From contig NC_071392.1 of NCBI RefSeq assembly GCF_022682495.2, forward strand, positions 109,544,896 to 109,608,895: a DNA stretch of 64,000 nucleotides. The letters run 5' to 3'. Under the pieces are notes generated by a model, which had not been told where the DNA came from, did no database searches, and saw nothing but the letters and a program-made list of their open reading frames with translations. A program made the position numbers and the translations under genes. Positions 32,801-49,720 of the stretch are shown one piece after another; the stretch's first letter is position 1; every line of letters starts with the position of its first letter. The DNA is from Desmodus rotundus (lineage: Eukaryota; Chordata; Mammalia; Chiroptera; Phyllostomidae).

Positions 32801-33640
32801 GCTCCTTGGTGCCCGCCTTTTACCTTAGCCACACCCTATTTTTGGGTAACTCACCTTCAACCGCCCTTGGCTCCACCTCCACGTGATTACGTTCTCCTAA
32901 GCCTCCCAGTCGAGGAAACGCAAAGTTGCTGGCTGTTGAACTTCTTAACTAGAGAGCTTGCTACGCACGCGTGTTCATTTTGTGAAAATTCATCAAGCTC
33001 TCCATTTGTGATTTGTGCACTTTTATGCATATGTGTTATATTTTATAATACAGTATAAAGTTTTAAAATAGCCTTATGTATTTATGAACTTACAAAGACT
33101 GTGCCCTCTAACTGGAGATCTCAAACACTAAGAAAAGTACTGCTGCTTCTCAACATGTATACTCTCTTCCTTGAGGTGGCATAACTTCCCCTCGTGATCA
33201 TTTCACTTGTTGTGATCCTGAATTCTGGCCAATGAGGGTGGGAGTGGAGGTGATGTGGACACCCCAGCCCCCAGGTTTTAGTTCCAAAAAGATTGGGCAC
33301 GCTCCCCCGTCCCCCATTTCCTCTTTCCACTAGCTAGGGGGAATAACAAGAATTAGAACAGCACTGTGACTCTACCCTCCCAGCGCTAGAACACTTAAGT
33401 TTGAGAGATAAAAGCAAGCTCATTATAAAAAGTGACAATGAATAAACCTCCTTAGCAAGAGATGAGACCCCATAACTTTCTCAAGAACCTCTCTGAACAC
33501 TTCTGTGCCAGATTTGGACCTAGCCTAGCGACGAAATCAGATTAGAAGTGTAGCCTTCCGATATAGCCCATCCTTTCAGACATCTATCTGAATGTGTCCA
33601 TCATTAAGCTAAGAAAGCAGGGACAAGCAGAACACAGAGG
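32801..33640. other. Intergenic upstream of ACTR5
   Basis: CpG content falls away after about 32,800. About 33,170-33,420 has LTR-like sequence (TTCTGGCCAATGAGGGTGGG). No gene. Confidence 0.4.
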
Positions 33641-33960
33641 CCAGTGAATGTAAGCTTAAGAACTATGTCTATGTGTATACCAATATGGGAAAATCACCAA
33701 GATATATATTTTAAAGAAATAAGGGAAGGCAGTACTGTGTATACTGGACTCCTTTTAAGAAAGGAGGGAAAGACAAATACATATGTTTTTGCTTATATTT
33801 TCATGCAGATAGACCAACTAATAAAAAGAATTTACCCCTAAAGAGGGCATGAGGTGGGTGAGTCACTAGCGAGAGACTGCTTTACTGCATGCTCTTTGAT
33901 ACATTGTTTTTATTTTTCACCATGTGAATGTATACCCTTTTCAGAAAAGAAAAAGCACTA
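33640..33960 (+). mobile_element. Old L1 (L1M-type) 3' end
   Basis: TTTTTGCTTATATTTTCATG...ACTAATAAAAAGAATTTACC...CACCATGTGAATGTATACCC is the 3' UTR pattern of ancient L1s. Confidence 0.55.
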
Positions 33961-34680
33961 TGTATGGGTGAGGTAGATTGCATTATTATTCCCAGTTCTT
34001 CACTCACTTATAATAGGACCATGCATCCATACCGTCAGCCATGTGACTTTGTAGGGTCTTTCCCTATAGACCCTGATATTGGTCTTGACCACATAACTTG
34101 CTTTTAGCCAATGGGCCGTTAACCTAATGTAATTCAAGTAGAGGCTTTAAATGTGCTTGTGCAGTGTAGACCTCTCTCTTGCACTCCTGCTATGAGCCAT
34201 GAGAAGAGCATGTGCGGAGTCTAAAGAGGATACATGGAGAGGACCTGAACCCAAAATGCAGCCTGAAGCCAAGTCCACCTGCAACCTAAAGCTGAGCTGT
34301 CCCATGGACCCATGAACAAGAAAAGTGTTGGTTCTTATGATCCACTAAAATTCTGGGGTTGCTATGCAGCATTATTGCTGCAGAAAACTGACCAATACAC
34401 TAGATCAGTGCTGTCCAATCAACTCTCTGCCTTGAGGGAAATGTTCTACAATCTGTAATGTCTAACGCAGTAGCCACTAACCACAAGTGGCCATTGAGCA
34501 CTTGAAATCTGAGTAATGCAACTGAGGAACTGAATGTTTAATTTTACCTTATTTACATTTAAATAACCATATGTAGCTAGTGGCTACTCTGATGCACAAT
34601 GTAGCACTAGACAAAAATCTATGGCTGTGATTATTTGCCCATGGAAACCGCTAGAAGGAAATAGATCCTAAGCTTGCTGT
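33961..34680. other. Intergenic, possible LTR/DNA-transposon debris
   Basis: About 33,960-34,410 resembles an old LTR-type repeat (GCCATGTGACTTTG...TTTTAGCCAATGGG), family not determined. No gene. Confidence 0.35.
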
Positions 34681-35113
34681 ACTAGTTTCCTAGGGCTGCC
34701 AAAACTAAGTACCACAAACTGAAATGGCTGGAAACGACAGAAATGCATACTCTCATAGTTCTGGATGCTAGAAGTCCAAAACTCAAGGAATCAGCAGATC
34801 CGCAGTCTGCCTAAAGGCTCTAGGGAAAAACTTGTTCCATGCCTTTCCCTTGGCTTCTTGGGCTGCTTGCAATCCTTGGCTTATAGACACATCACTCCAC
34901 TCCCTGCTTTCATTGTGTGTCTCTCTATGTATCTCTTTTCCTCCTCTTTTAGGGACAACTGTTATGTTGGATAAGGGACCCACCCTACTTCAGTGTGACT
35001 TCACCTTAACTAATTATACTTGTTCATCTGCAATAACCTTATTTCCAAATAAGGTCCCATTTACAGATACCAGGGGTTAGGACTTCAAACATATCTTTTA
35101 GAGAGGCACAGTC
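34681..35113 (-). mobile_element. ERVL-MaLR-type LTR (reverse)
   Basis: Starts TACTAGTTTCCTAGGGCTGC, carries CTTATTTCCAAATAAGGTCC and AGGGGTTAGGACTTCAAACA, and ends AATCCACAAC: the reverse complement of an MLT1/MST-like LTR with both ends present. Confidence 0.7.
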
Positions 35114-36200
35114 CAATCCACAACTCCTAGTAAGCTTTGAGGGAATTGTATTGCCAAGAAAACACAAGCTTGGACTCCAAAATTCTGGAATTGTTTTACC
35201 CCTAATGTAACCATAGGATCCAAAAGCTGATCAGAAGGAAGCTGGGTATGGAAGCTGTACAACCCCCAAAAGAATATACTCTCCAAGATCCTCAGGAGGA
35301 TGATGAATAAGAAAAAACTCAGAAGGTAAAGCGAAGAGCCATTGAGAACAATGGACAAAGAAGTTCTCCCTGGAAAGGAGAGACAGAGAGCTGTAACCAA
35401 GAAAAAGAAGGCCTATCAGCCTCCCCCTTGGGGGCCTTTGTAATATTCTGGTCAAGTTCATTCCCACTCTTATTGGTATACTTTAGCATTCGGCTACACC
35501 TTCTCACAGTGGCTAAAAGAATGCCTGTGACAAAGACTGGCAGAACCACGATGGACGGAAGAACTGAGTCCCTCCTCTTGCAATGCCCTTTACTGTGAAA
35601 AGTGATCAGCACATGGATATTGCTGGTCCAATTATAAAGCCTTACAGGTTTAACAACACTTACGATAAAACCCAATCCAAATTATTGCTGAAGTGTCCCA
35701 AGAAAGAGAATGATCAGCAGATAAATGCTCCTCCCATCCACCCCCCACCACAACTAAAGCTAAAGAGCTTCCAGAAGTCTGTCCAGGCTGGGGAACACCC
35801 GCTGAGGAATGAGTAAGGAAAAGATGACGTCAGTACCGCTGAGCTAATGCAAAATGGAGTCTGTGCGGTCAAACTGGCAAAACTGGGTCTGACCAAATGG
35901 GCTGAAGCCTGGGAAGTAGATTTCATTGCACTTGAACAAACCTGGGGACTCCAAGTTTTGAATTTTGCAGCTGTGTGTCAATGTCTGGAGATATGCAGAT
36001 TCCTGTAGACTGCCCTCTGAGGGACAGTTGTGCCCAGCACAATTTGATCATCGCTACTCACCAGTGACTGCTGTGTGAGAAGCATGAAAGGCGCTGGTGT
36101 CTGGGTCCTACCCTCCAGGGAATCTGATTGTACCGTGTGGGGCACAGCGTGGACCCGGGACGCTTTACAGTACAAAGCAAAGTTTGAGAATCAGTGTTCC
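35114..36200. other. Possible MaLR internal remnant, then unassigned sequence
   Basis: Lies where internal retroelement sequence would be if the neighbouring LTR were a 3' LTR. A 118-codon minus ORF (35,319-35,675) has no domain I can name. No gene can be supported. Confidence 0.3.
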
Positions 36201-36370
36201 AGGGCCTTTAACTCCAAATGTGGCTTGCAGCCCAGCAGTCTCAGCGTCAACCTGGGAACTCATTAGAAATGCAGAATCTCCAGCCCCACTGAGACTTAGA
36301 GAATCAGAAACCTGCATTTTAACAAGATCCCCAGGGGATTCATGTGTGTATTAAAGTTTGAGAAGCATGG
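36200..36370. mobile_element. MER5A-like fragment
   Basis: GTCAACCTGGGAACTCATTA, AGAAATGCAGAATCTC, CAGAAACCTGCATTTTAACA and TTAAAGTTTGAGAAGCATGG. Confidence 0.7.
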
Positions 36371-39300
36371 GTCTGGTCCTCTTACCAGCTCTGATTTTTA
36401 TGTGAAAAGGAAACACAGCTTGTTTTTGGTTAAGCCACTCTCAGGTTGGTCTCTGTCCTGACCGGCAAACACACATTTAGGTGACCAGGTGATGCACGTG
36501 CTTTGGTTCCTGAGGGGTTCTACATGGCAGGACCTAAGACTATGGAGCCATCAGAAACCTGTTCCAAGAAAACTGTCCCATGTGCCACCCAGTCTCCCAA
36601 AGCTTGACCAGGACGATGTGATGGGAATAGGCATCAAACTGGGTGGGCTCTTGAGCTGTGACTCATCATGGCTGATCACAGCCTTGTGCTGGGCCTAGCT
36701 CAGGGATCCACAGGCCAAGTGCTGGGGTAAAGGAAGAGATAGCCATGTAGCCAAAGAGACAAGCAGCAGATTTGGGCGGGAGGCCAGGAATTTAGCACAG
36801 GGTCTCCAGCTTCCTCCCAGATTCTGCTAACTCACTGACAGTATTATTGGACATGGGAGAGCTGTGGCCTTTTAGTAGCCTGTCCCTTTGCAGACATTGT
36901 TGACACAGCCTGGGATCTGCCTCTCGAATCCTACTCATTTTTGCAGGACCAGATTGTGTCACCTTGGTCTTACTTTGCTGGGGGCCAGAGCGGAGTGTCC
37001 CAAAATGTGCTTGCCATGGGGCGGGTTCCCTTTACTGCAGGTGAGTGAGAGCCTTGGTTGATGAGATACTGTAGGTAAGTCAGTTCCATGTCCTCCAGGC
37101 AGCCCTCAGCATAAGGTCTTGGCTCCAGCTGAGACCCCAGCTAAAATGACAAAATACCGAAACAGAGAAATCCTAACAGGGCCTGGCAGATCAGCAGACC
37201 CTTCAAGAGTTTCACAAGGACTCAGCAGCTTTGAAATTTTGAGGCTCTTTCCCCTTACACTTGACCTCCAGTCCCTAGATTTATGGGGTCTTGGTAAGAT
37301 AGAGTTTAGTCAAGATCAACAGAGTCCCTGTCTTTACTGCTGCACCCCCGGAGCCCAGAGCGGGTGCTCAATAAATATTTGATTAGTATATTCTGTGTGC
37401 ATGCCAGAACTTGTACCAGATCCTGGGTAATACTAATAATTCCTTTAACTGGGCTCTCCCTTCCCCAGCCTGTAATTCCCTCCACATCCTCAATCTCCTC
37501 GCCCTGTTCCTATGCCGGCCCCAGAGGGCTGCTGGGAGTTCCTGGAAGTGTGTAGATCTCCTCCCTCCCCCCAGCCCCCACCTCACCCAATTTGGCTGGG
37601 CTCTCAGCACCGATGGACCATCCTGCTGGGGTGTTCTTGGCCAGAGGCCCCTCCTGACCTGACCTTTTTGGACCCCACAACTGGGAGGGGTGGCACCCAC
37701 AGCATTGCTGTGGAATTGTATCCAGACCCTTGAAAATACTCAATCCTAACCTATAGGGAGTAGAGCCCATCTCCCAAGCCCTACCTCACACCCAGGAATG
37801 GGATCAGCAGAAGGCAAGAGAGGCATTTGCTTGGAGAGCAAAATTTAAGGGGGTGCAAAAAATTGAATAAGCAAGGCAACATTTGGGGCAGTTATTTAAA
37901 ATCAAAAACCAAACTGAACTGTAATTTTCAAAATAACACAATGAACAAAATGATACAATTTGAAATAAAGACAGAATTGGTATTGCTAATATTTCCTTTA
38001 GCCTCAGACTCAATATGGCTTAGTATAGGTAGTGCTGCTACCCGCCTGCTCTATCTGAATGTCGCTGTTGCTGATCTTGCATGCCTAGGTGTTTGGAAGG
38101 GAACTGGACTAATGAGTCTTGCCTGGCCTATCACTAGACTCCGACTGCGAGCTCACTGAGGCCGGGAGGACAGCGTAGGAGCTCTTCCTTTTAACTTCTA
38201 CCCACGTACTTGGTGTGGGGGGGAGGGATGTGAGATGGGCCCCATCTACTCCTGCTCCTTATTTCTCCCGGCTGCCTGAAAGCGAGTCTGGGGATGAATG
38301 CCCTACAGACGACAGTGCAGGGATTCCCTAGGAGCGCTAGGAGGCTGGCTCTCCAGCCCCTACTTCCTTCGGGACCTACTCGGGGGACGCACAGGCTCCT
38401 GCAAGTCGAGCACAAAGCCAGGAGCCAGGAGCCAGGAGAAGGTGGAGCGGAGCCAGGCGAGTCTGGGAGGTGTCAGCCGCTGTTCAGAGTCTGCAGGTGT
38501 CTCATTTGTCCTTTTAAAGACGGGAAGGATAGAGCTGGTGCAGCTTAACATTCCCACCTTCCCTTCCACTGCAGAAGTTCGGGCTCTCCCTGAAGCCCAC
38601 ACACCTCGCTCCGACTCAGAACGCACCCTAAGGTCCATGGATCCACTGAGGAGCAGTGGGAGGCGGGGCAGGGAGAGGAACGGTCAACTCCCCAGGTCTG
38701 GGAGATATCACAGGGTGTAGGGGGCCTGGAAACTGAGAATCCTCTGGCCAGCTCCGAATCCTGAATGAGCAACCATAGTGACCAAAGTGGGTTAGGGAGA
38801 TAAAAGCAGACATCTCAAATGGTCCGTTTAAATTGTGAGGACCGAGAGCAGCAGAGGGGAACAAATGTTATCCTCTTCCGGCTCCCACTCCCATTCGGTG
38901 GAAGCAGAACCAGGGCAATCCAAAATCATCACTATCACAGCAGGCCCCCAGAGATGCTCTGCACACATATGCACACATAGACACTCATCAAAGCTCTCAC
39001 AAGACACAAATACAGGTCTTCCCTCACGCCACACGCATACCTTTATCCAGGCGTGCTCTCTCTCATACCCACAGACACCCACGCCAGTCGCAGCCCGCAG
39101 GGAGAGATGGACGCCGTGCTTAGGCATTCTCTGGGCTCTTCCCCATACCAACTGCATCCGGAGAAATCGTTCCAAACAGTCCTCTGCCTTGGTGGTAGAG
39201 ACCAAGAACCTCCTAAGTGGTTTCTCTTGGGGTGAGAGAGGAACCCCAGGAACTCCCCAGCCTTCCTGCTCTCCTGATCCCGTCTAGAAAGTGTAACCAC

Positions 39301-39590
39301 AGCCTTTTCTAACCGTTCCAGGACAGGCATTCCTGGAGGCAGTGTGAGTGCGGCTCCTCTCGTGCAATAATAACTGCACGAAAAAAGACTGGGTAATTCA
39401 AGCAAACACATGTTTAAACAGGCTGCACAAACAAAGGGAAGACCTGACCCAAAAGGCTCAGGGCTGCTGGTTCTAAAACAGCCCGATCTCTTCACTGTGG
39501 CTGTGTAAACCTCAGTTTGGGCTTAGGGGTGGGGTGGGGTGGGGTGTTCTTTAGGGTGAGAGATGCCTTCCAGACCAGGCAGTCATGCTG
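36371..39590. other. Intergenic between SLC32A1 and ACTR5
   Basis: No exon recognised. An L2 3' tail lies at about 37,330-37,385 (GTGCTCAATAAATATTTGAT), a short AGGAGCCAGG-type tandem at about 38,420, and a GGGGT repeat at 39,528-39,545. Several 70-150 codon ORFs have no support. Confidence 0.45.
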
Positions 39591-39594
39591 TGAA

Positions 39595-39730
39595 TTTCTG
39601 CATGTCCTTGTTTGCTGCCTGACTCTCTACTAGGCTGTAAGCTCCACAGGGCAGGACTGAGTTTGTTCCTCCTGGAACCTAGCACGGTCCCAGCTATGAT
39701 AGGCTGTCTATAAATATTCATTGAACAAAC
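39595..39730 (+). mobile_element. L2 3' end
   Basis: CTAGGCTGTAAGCTCCACAG ... TCTATAAATATTCATTGAAC is the canonical L2 terminus. Confidence 0.7.
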
Positions 39731-40066
39731 GTGTAGTGCTTTGTATATAAATAAAATCTTTTTTTTTTTAATTGGAGGTTGAGAGCATCCACCAAATTCT
39801 CAGTTGGATCCAACCCTGAGGAGAGATTCCAAACAAACCTTTTCCGGGCGGTTGAAGAGCCTGTAGAGTCGCCCCTTGGTTCGGCCCAACCTTCCGTCTC
39901 GGTCCTTGGAGCTTTCCCAGGACCCTTTAAATACAGGTGCTTCATCACGCCCACCTGCTTCACCAGGCCGGCTAGAGCCGGTTCCCCCGCCGCCCAAGGA
40001 GCGCTGGGACCTGAGCGGATGCAAAACGCAGAACTGACGCGAGGCCGCGGGCACCATTGTTTCTTC

Positions 40067-40770
40067 TTTATTTGCGGATATAATTATGCACCGCACTCTA
40101 AATTAGAGATAGATTTTTTTTTCTGATATACATTTCGTCTTATTCACCACGAGCACACCACACACACAGAACAGTTCCACGACCTGATAAATTAATTGCA
40201 CAAGATGAGTTTGGATTCCTGAAAACCCTCGGGCAAGCCCGCCCCGCCGCGGCTTTTTGCCTCCCGCTTTGCGGAGGGAAATCGCCCACCCGAAACGGAT
40301 TTCCCGCCAGCCTGTCCCGTTGCAGGGTTGAAATGTCTACGGAATGGGAAGCGCTCTTGCAGGAAATGGCTGGGCTGCATATTCCGAGCACTGGATGGCT
40401 GTGAAATGTCCCCATAAGGTCAAGATTCTGCGCCTGCGAGCTGCGCCCCCTCTCCCTCCCTTCCCACCTCTCTTGGTGACGGGGCCAAGGTGTCGGGGCC
40501 CCTCGTGGAAGGTCAGATAACCCTGCCCACAAATGCGCCCTCGCCTCCCCCGAAACCAAGGTGTTGTGGAAAAGATAGGACAAGAGAAACGCAGACGCTA
40601 TGGATTGTGGATCCCTAACCCCTCCCACCCCAACCCCATCCCCAATAATAAGAAACTAGGAACCGGAGATGTTTAAAGCTTGGCTTCCCAAGCGCGGCAG
40701 CCGGGCGCACTGGGTCAGTGGGGGTGGGTTGGTAGGGAGGGGAAGGAGCGCGGGAGATTGCCCTGGCTCC
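40067..40770 (-). other. SLC32A1: SLC32A1 3' UTR with polyadenylation signal
   Basis: The first canonical AATAAA on the minus strand after the stop is at 40072-40067. This gives a 3' UTR of about 0.7 kb, consistent with the known mRNA. No transposon lies within it. The cleavage site, expected 10-30 nt further on, is not determined. Confidence 0.65.
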
Positions 40771-45400
<4,630 letters not shown>

Positions 45401-45449
45401 ATGGCACCCAACACTGGCACTTAAAACTGGCCACGAGCCCCACTTGAAA

Positions 45450-47700
45450 ACAGAAGTGTCTGTCACGGACCGCTCTCGAGAATGCTTAGCCCGGCCACGG
45501 TCACTGGGACTGTCCCCGCCCGTCCAGGATGCAGCGATGGAAGCAAATCTTCGGGTCGCTCGTCACCAACCGCTCTCCAAATGTGTGCAGAATGGAGACG
45601 AAAGGTTGGCTTTTTGCTTTCTTTTCTTTTGGAGGGTCTGGAGGGAGGCAGGACTTAATGAGGGCACCTCTCTCCAGCCCCGGTGTCCACCGAGGAGGAA
45701 GGACGCGCTTGCAGCGGGCTCGGGGAGCTCGGGCTGGGGGCGCTCGGGGGCTGCCGGGCCATGGAAAGCTAGACCGTTTCTGTTGAGTGGGGTGTGTGGG
45801 TGTGTTGCGCGTGCAAGAGTAAGAGACAAAGACCGATAGTTTACCAGATATTGATACGAGCTGGGTCTGAGTGGATTCTGAGGGTGAGATTTGGTAAGTG
45901 TGTTTATTCTCTAAGTGTGTAATTTGTTCGCATTTGAACCTGTGCGTGTGCAGCGCTTGTGTGCTGGATTTTGTGTGCATGTTTCCGAATGGATCGCCTG
46001 CGTTTTTGCGTGTGTGAGTCCTTTCTAGTTGTGGCTTCCTGCGGGTCCGCTGCTCCGGAAGGGTCCCGGTATGCCTCCCAGCTGGGCTCCGGCCCCGACC
46101 CCTCCTAAGCAGTGAACAGTGCCTTTTCCGCCCCTGCTGTCCCAGCCCAGGTGAGGAGGTCTAGCGACTGTGACTGGGGACGGCCTCGGGTGGGGACAAT
46201 CTGAAGGAAAAGGACCCCTCGGTCTCTCTCTTCCGGAGGCCCTGACTCGCAGAGAACCCCAGTGCCCTCCTCCCTTGCAGTATTTCTAGATTAGCTCACA
46301 GTCAGCGCACAAGTAGGGCGGCCGGAGGGCTCTGACCAGCGCACTGGAGCTGCCAGGACAAGACAGGCTCTCCCCACAAAGTTCCCTCCTCCTCCCCACT
46401 GCCTCACAGTCTGGAGGAATCTCCTCTCCAGTTAGAAAACCTCCACCACATGGAACAAAGATGTTGCTAATTCCTCCCAATATATCCCTTAAATTCCCCC
46501 AAGAGCCTGCCTGGCAGAAACTAAGACAGGAACCCTCCTGGCTCTAACCTGAAGACCCGCCCACCCCCAACTAGGACAAGGAAAGCTCTCCATAGAGACC
46601 TTCCCCAAACAGACCTTCAGAGCCTTGATAGGACTCAGTGCAAAGACAGGACAGAGACCCTTCCTGCCCCACACAGAGATGCTCTCCTCCAAAGAGGCTT
46701 TGAAACAGAACTGATCTTTCATCCCAGAGAGATGAACAAGGTAACAAATCCCAGAGATTTGTCCTTGTACCCAGAGCCCCACCCCCAACCCCAACCCCCA
46801 GATTCTGGGGGAGAAAGAGCCTGTTCCCCAGATTCCTATAGACAAAGGTCTTCACCTCTGATTAATCCTCATTCCCACCACTTCTGTTCCTGGTGAAATT
46901 CTTTAGGACCCCCCCAGATGATCTGGACAGAGACTAGGGTTCCCTAATTCCTCCAACTCCCCAGACTTGAAGATGGCCATTGAAGACTTTTGGGACAAGT
47001 AAATCAATTACATACATGTATCAGTTGGTTGTTGCCAATTCATGGATGTTGCGATTGTCCAAAGTGTTTACCCTTTCTTTCCTTTTTCCCTTGTGATGGT
47101 CACTGCTGTAGCACCCCAGGTGGACAGTGAAGCTATTTCAGTAGTGAGAAGTTCATTATTCATTCATTTATTCAGCACACCTTCTCACAGCCCTACTATG
47201 CATGTGGCTGTCTTCCGGCTGTTGTGGGAATCACCAAGACGACCCAAGCATGGTCCTGTCTGTGCTCTCCACCCCAATTCTCAGGTCTAGGGGGCACCTG
47301 AGAGGGCATTCTGTCCAGTCATCCTGTCTGCGATGTTGAAACCACCCTTGAACCCTCCTAGCAGAACTGTGTCTTCATCCTCAGTGTGCATAGGAGCACG
47401 CCCAGCCTGGCAGGGAGGTGCCCTGCTCAAGGTCACCGAGTGTCCAGGGTGGAGCGAGGCTAGGACCCTAGAATCCCAGTGCCCTAACTGTGCCTTCCAT
47501 CCACGACCTCATCTTGTCCTTCCATCTCCCCTCCCTGCTTGCTTGGTGTCTGGCCAATTCTCTGTCAAAAAAGATGCAACTTGAAATCAGATTCCAGTTC
47601 TTCTGGCTGTAATTGCATACCAGCTGCTGGGGGAGGAACACCTCGTTTCTCTTCTTTCCTGGGCGGCAGGTTCCCAAGCAGACCACCCCTTGTTGGAATG
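45450..47700. other. SLC32A1 upstream flank, no gene
   Basis: Includes another TG-rich patch (about 45,785-46,015). 47,135-47,185 is MIR/L2-like. No exon-like sequence was recognised. Confidence 0.45.
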
Positions 47701-47729
47701 TCCTGCTCCACCAAAGACTCTCTGTGAGA

Positions 47730-47900
47730 CATCAAAATGCTTACCTAGCTTCTCTTAGCTTCCATTTCTCATCAATTAAATGTGAAAATAATAACAACCT
47801 CATGTTGAGAGAATTCTATGAGATATTGCGTATTAAATGCTTGGCACATGCTAAGTGCCCAATATGTGGTGGCCATTATTTTTTATTGTTGTTGCTGCTG
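47730..47900 (+). mobile_element. MIR fragment
   Basis: CATTTCTCATCAATTAAATG...TTGGCACATGCTAAGTGCCC matches the 3' part of MIR. Confidence 0.55.
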
Positions 47901-48249
47901 TTGTTATACCCAGTGGCCATTTCTTGTTGTCTGAGGGAAAATCGGTGTGCAAGGAAAAGCCTGTGATTAGTCGGAGTGAGTTGGCATGCACCCTCTTCTG
48001 CCTGTACCCCACCTCTCTGTCCTCACCCCTCCAGTCCTGCGCTGACCTGAAGGGAAAGGAATGGAAGTCAGGAGTAGGGCAGAGGGCAGGGGACCTGGCT
48101 GTTAGCCCCAGGAGACAAATAGGATGACCTACCTAGCTGGTAATGAGTTGGGCTCTGCTCTAGTGAAGCCAACAGCCTCCAAATTCTCCTGATAGCTCCT
48201 CTAGGGGCACCCTCATGAGAGGAATTTGCAGCAGCTTGGCCCCCTGAGT

Positions 48250-48620
48250 TGAAACGCAACACACACACACACACTCACACACAGGGAATGACAGGCCAAC
48301 TGACAGGTGCACAAAGGAATGAGGCCAACACACAGCGTCAAGCACAAGGGCAGGTCTACGCAGACTGATGGAGCAGCGCACAGGAGTCAAGGACGGGCCA
48401 GCACACACACGGACACGTGCGAGATTTGTACTGAGACTGCCCGCCACACAAAGACACCGGGAGAGGCACCCACAGGCAGGATCACCGGGTAACAGGCTTA
48501 GACACGTGGCAGAGCAAGGACAGGCACAGACATGGAGACTCATACACACAGTGACAGACACCCAGACACAGGAACACGCACGCGCACGATTCACAGAGAC
48601 CGCCAGGCACCCACGATGCA
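48250..48620. repeat. Degenerate CA-rich tract
   Basis: Begins with (CA)n at about 48,258-48,283 and continues as irregular CACA/GACA-rich DNA. It gives rise to chance ORFs on both strands. Confidence 0.6.
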
Positions 48621-48708
48621 GGAATACTCCGACATGATTAACGAAGGGGAAAAGAGGAGAGAACAAAGGGAGGGAAGGGGCAGAGGAGACATAAAAAAGG
48701 AACACGCT

Positions 48709-48948
48709 GCCCTGGCTGGTGTGGCTCAGTGGATGGGGTATCTCTGACCTGCAAAACCAAAGGTCAAAAAGGTCGCTGGGTTCGACTCCCGGCTGGGACA
48801 CATGCAGGCCAGGTCCCCCCCAGTCGGGGCATTGGAGAGGCAAGTGGTGGATGTTTCTGTAGCACATCAATGTGATGTTTCCCTCCCTCTCTTTCTCCCT
48901 CCCTTCCTGTGTCTCTAAAAATAAATAAATAAAATCTTTAAAAAAAGA
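48709..48948 (+). mobile_element. Bat tRNA-derived SINE
   Basis: GCCCTGGCTGGTGTGGCTCA head and an ATAAATAAATAAAATC tail. Near-duplication AAGGAACACGCT / AAGAAACACACT at 48697-48708 and 48949-48960. It carries an extra short insertion before the pyrimidine tract. Confidence 0.88.
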
Positions 48949-49339
48949 AAGAAACACACTAGAAGAGGGCAGCAGGGAGACAGAGCAGGGCATGCCAGGC
49001 AGAGGTGCCAGCCAGCAGGGCACAAAAAGAGGGGTGCCACCGCCTTCCTCTTGGACAATGCTGGAACCCAGATGTGTGACAAAGAAAATGGAGGCTGGGT
49101 GGATGTGTGGCGAGGGAGCCAGAGCTGTTCCTGCTGCTGACCTCAGAGTAGGGACAGGGAGTCTCCTCTGAGGGCCACACAAGGTCCCGCTGTCTTGGGG
49201 GGGTGGGGCTGGGCTGCTTGAGAGGGAGTGAGTGAGGGGCTGCCGGGACTCCTGCCAACCCCCATGAAGCAAAGACTGTATTCTGGACCAGTCCGGCAGC
49301 CTAGGCCCAGGAGAAACGCACACGCCTCTCTCCACAAGA

Positions 49340-49720
49340 CAGCAATCTCTCTATTTTGATGCTTTCAGTACCCAAGGGGTTAAATGCCTGGCTAATGGAG
49401 ATGGAGGCCACTTTGGGGGAATAAATAGGGTTAAATAGAACTGGGCTTATCTCCCGGAGCAGGCAACAACATGGGGGTGGGGCATGGAGCCCTTGAATTA
49501 ATGGCCCGGAAAGCCAACATCATGAGCATCATTTCGGGGCTGAATGATCACAGACAGACTCCCTCCTCTTCCCCTTCCAAAGCAAGTTGTCCCCGAGCTT
49601 CCTGCAGAGGGGACAGGCGCTGGCTCTATAAGTCACCCGCCCCCCCCACCTCTAAGCTGGGGCATTGGCGAGGTTTCCTGGCAGCTGGAGGAAGCCATGC
49701 CCACCTTGCCCCAACCCAAA
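49340..49720. promoter_or_regulatory. Candidate conserved non-coding element
   Basis: Repeat-free sequence with two GGGTTAAAT boxes (49377-49385, 49428-49436), GAATTAATGG and TGAATGATCACAG. About 5 kb upstream of SLC32A1. Judged by texture only. Confidence 0.25.

Noticed and set aside
48250..48620. Regular-looking CA/GACA pattern considered as a CRISPR-like array
   Set aside because: Units are irregular and there are no constant repeats with unique spacers. Eukaryotic simple-sequence decay.
48160..49335. 391-codon minus-strand ORF
   Set aside because: Runs through a bat SINE and a CA-rich simple repeat. The Cys/Val/Ser-rich translation is an artefact of those repeats.
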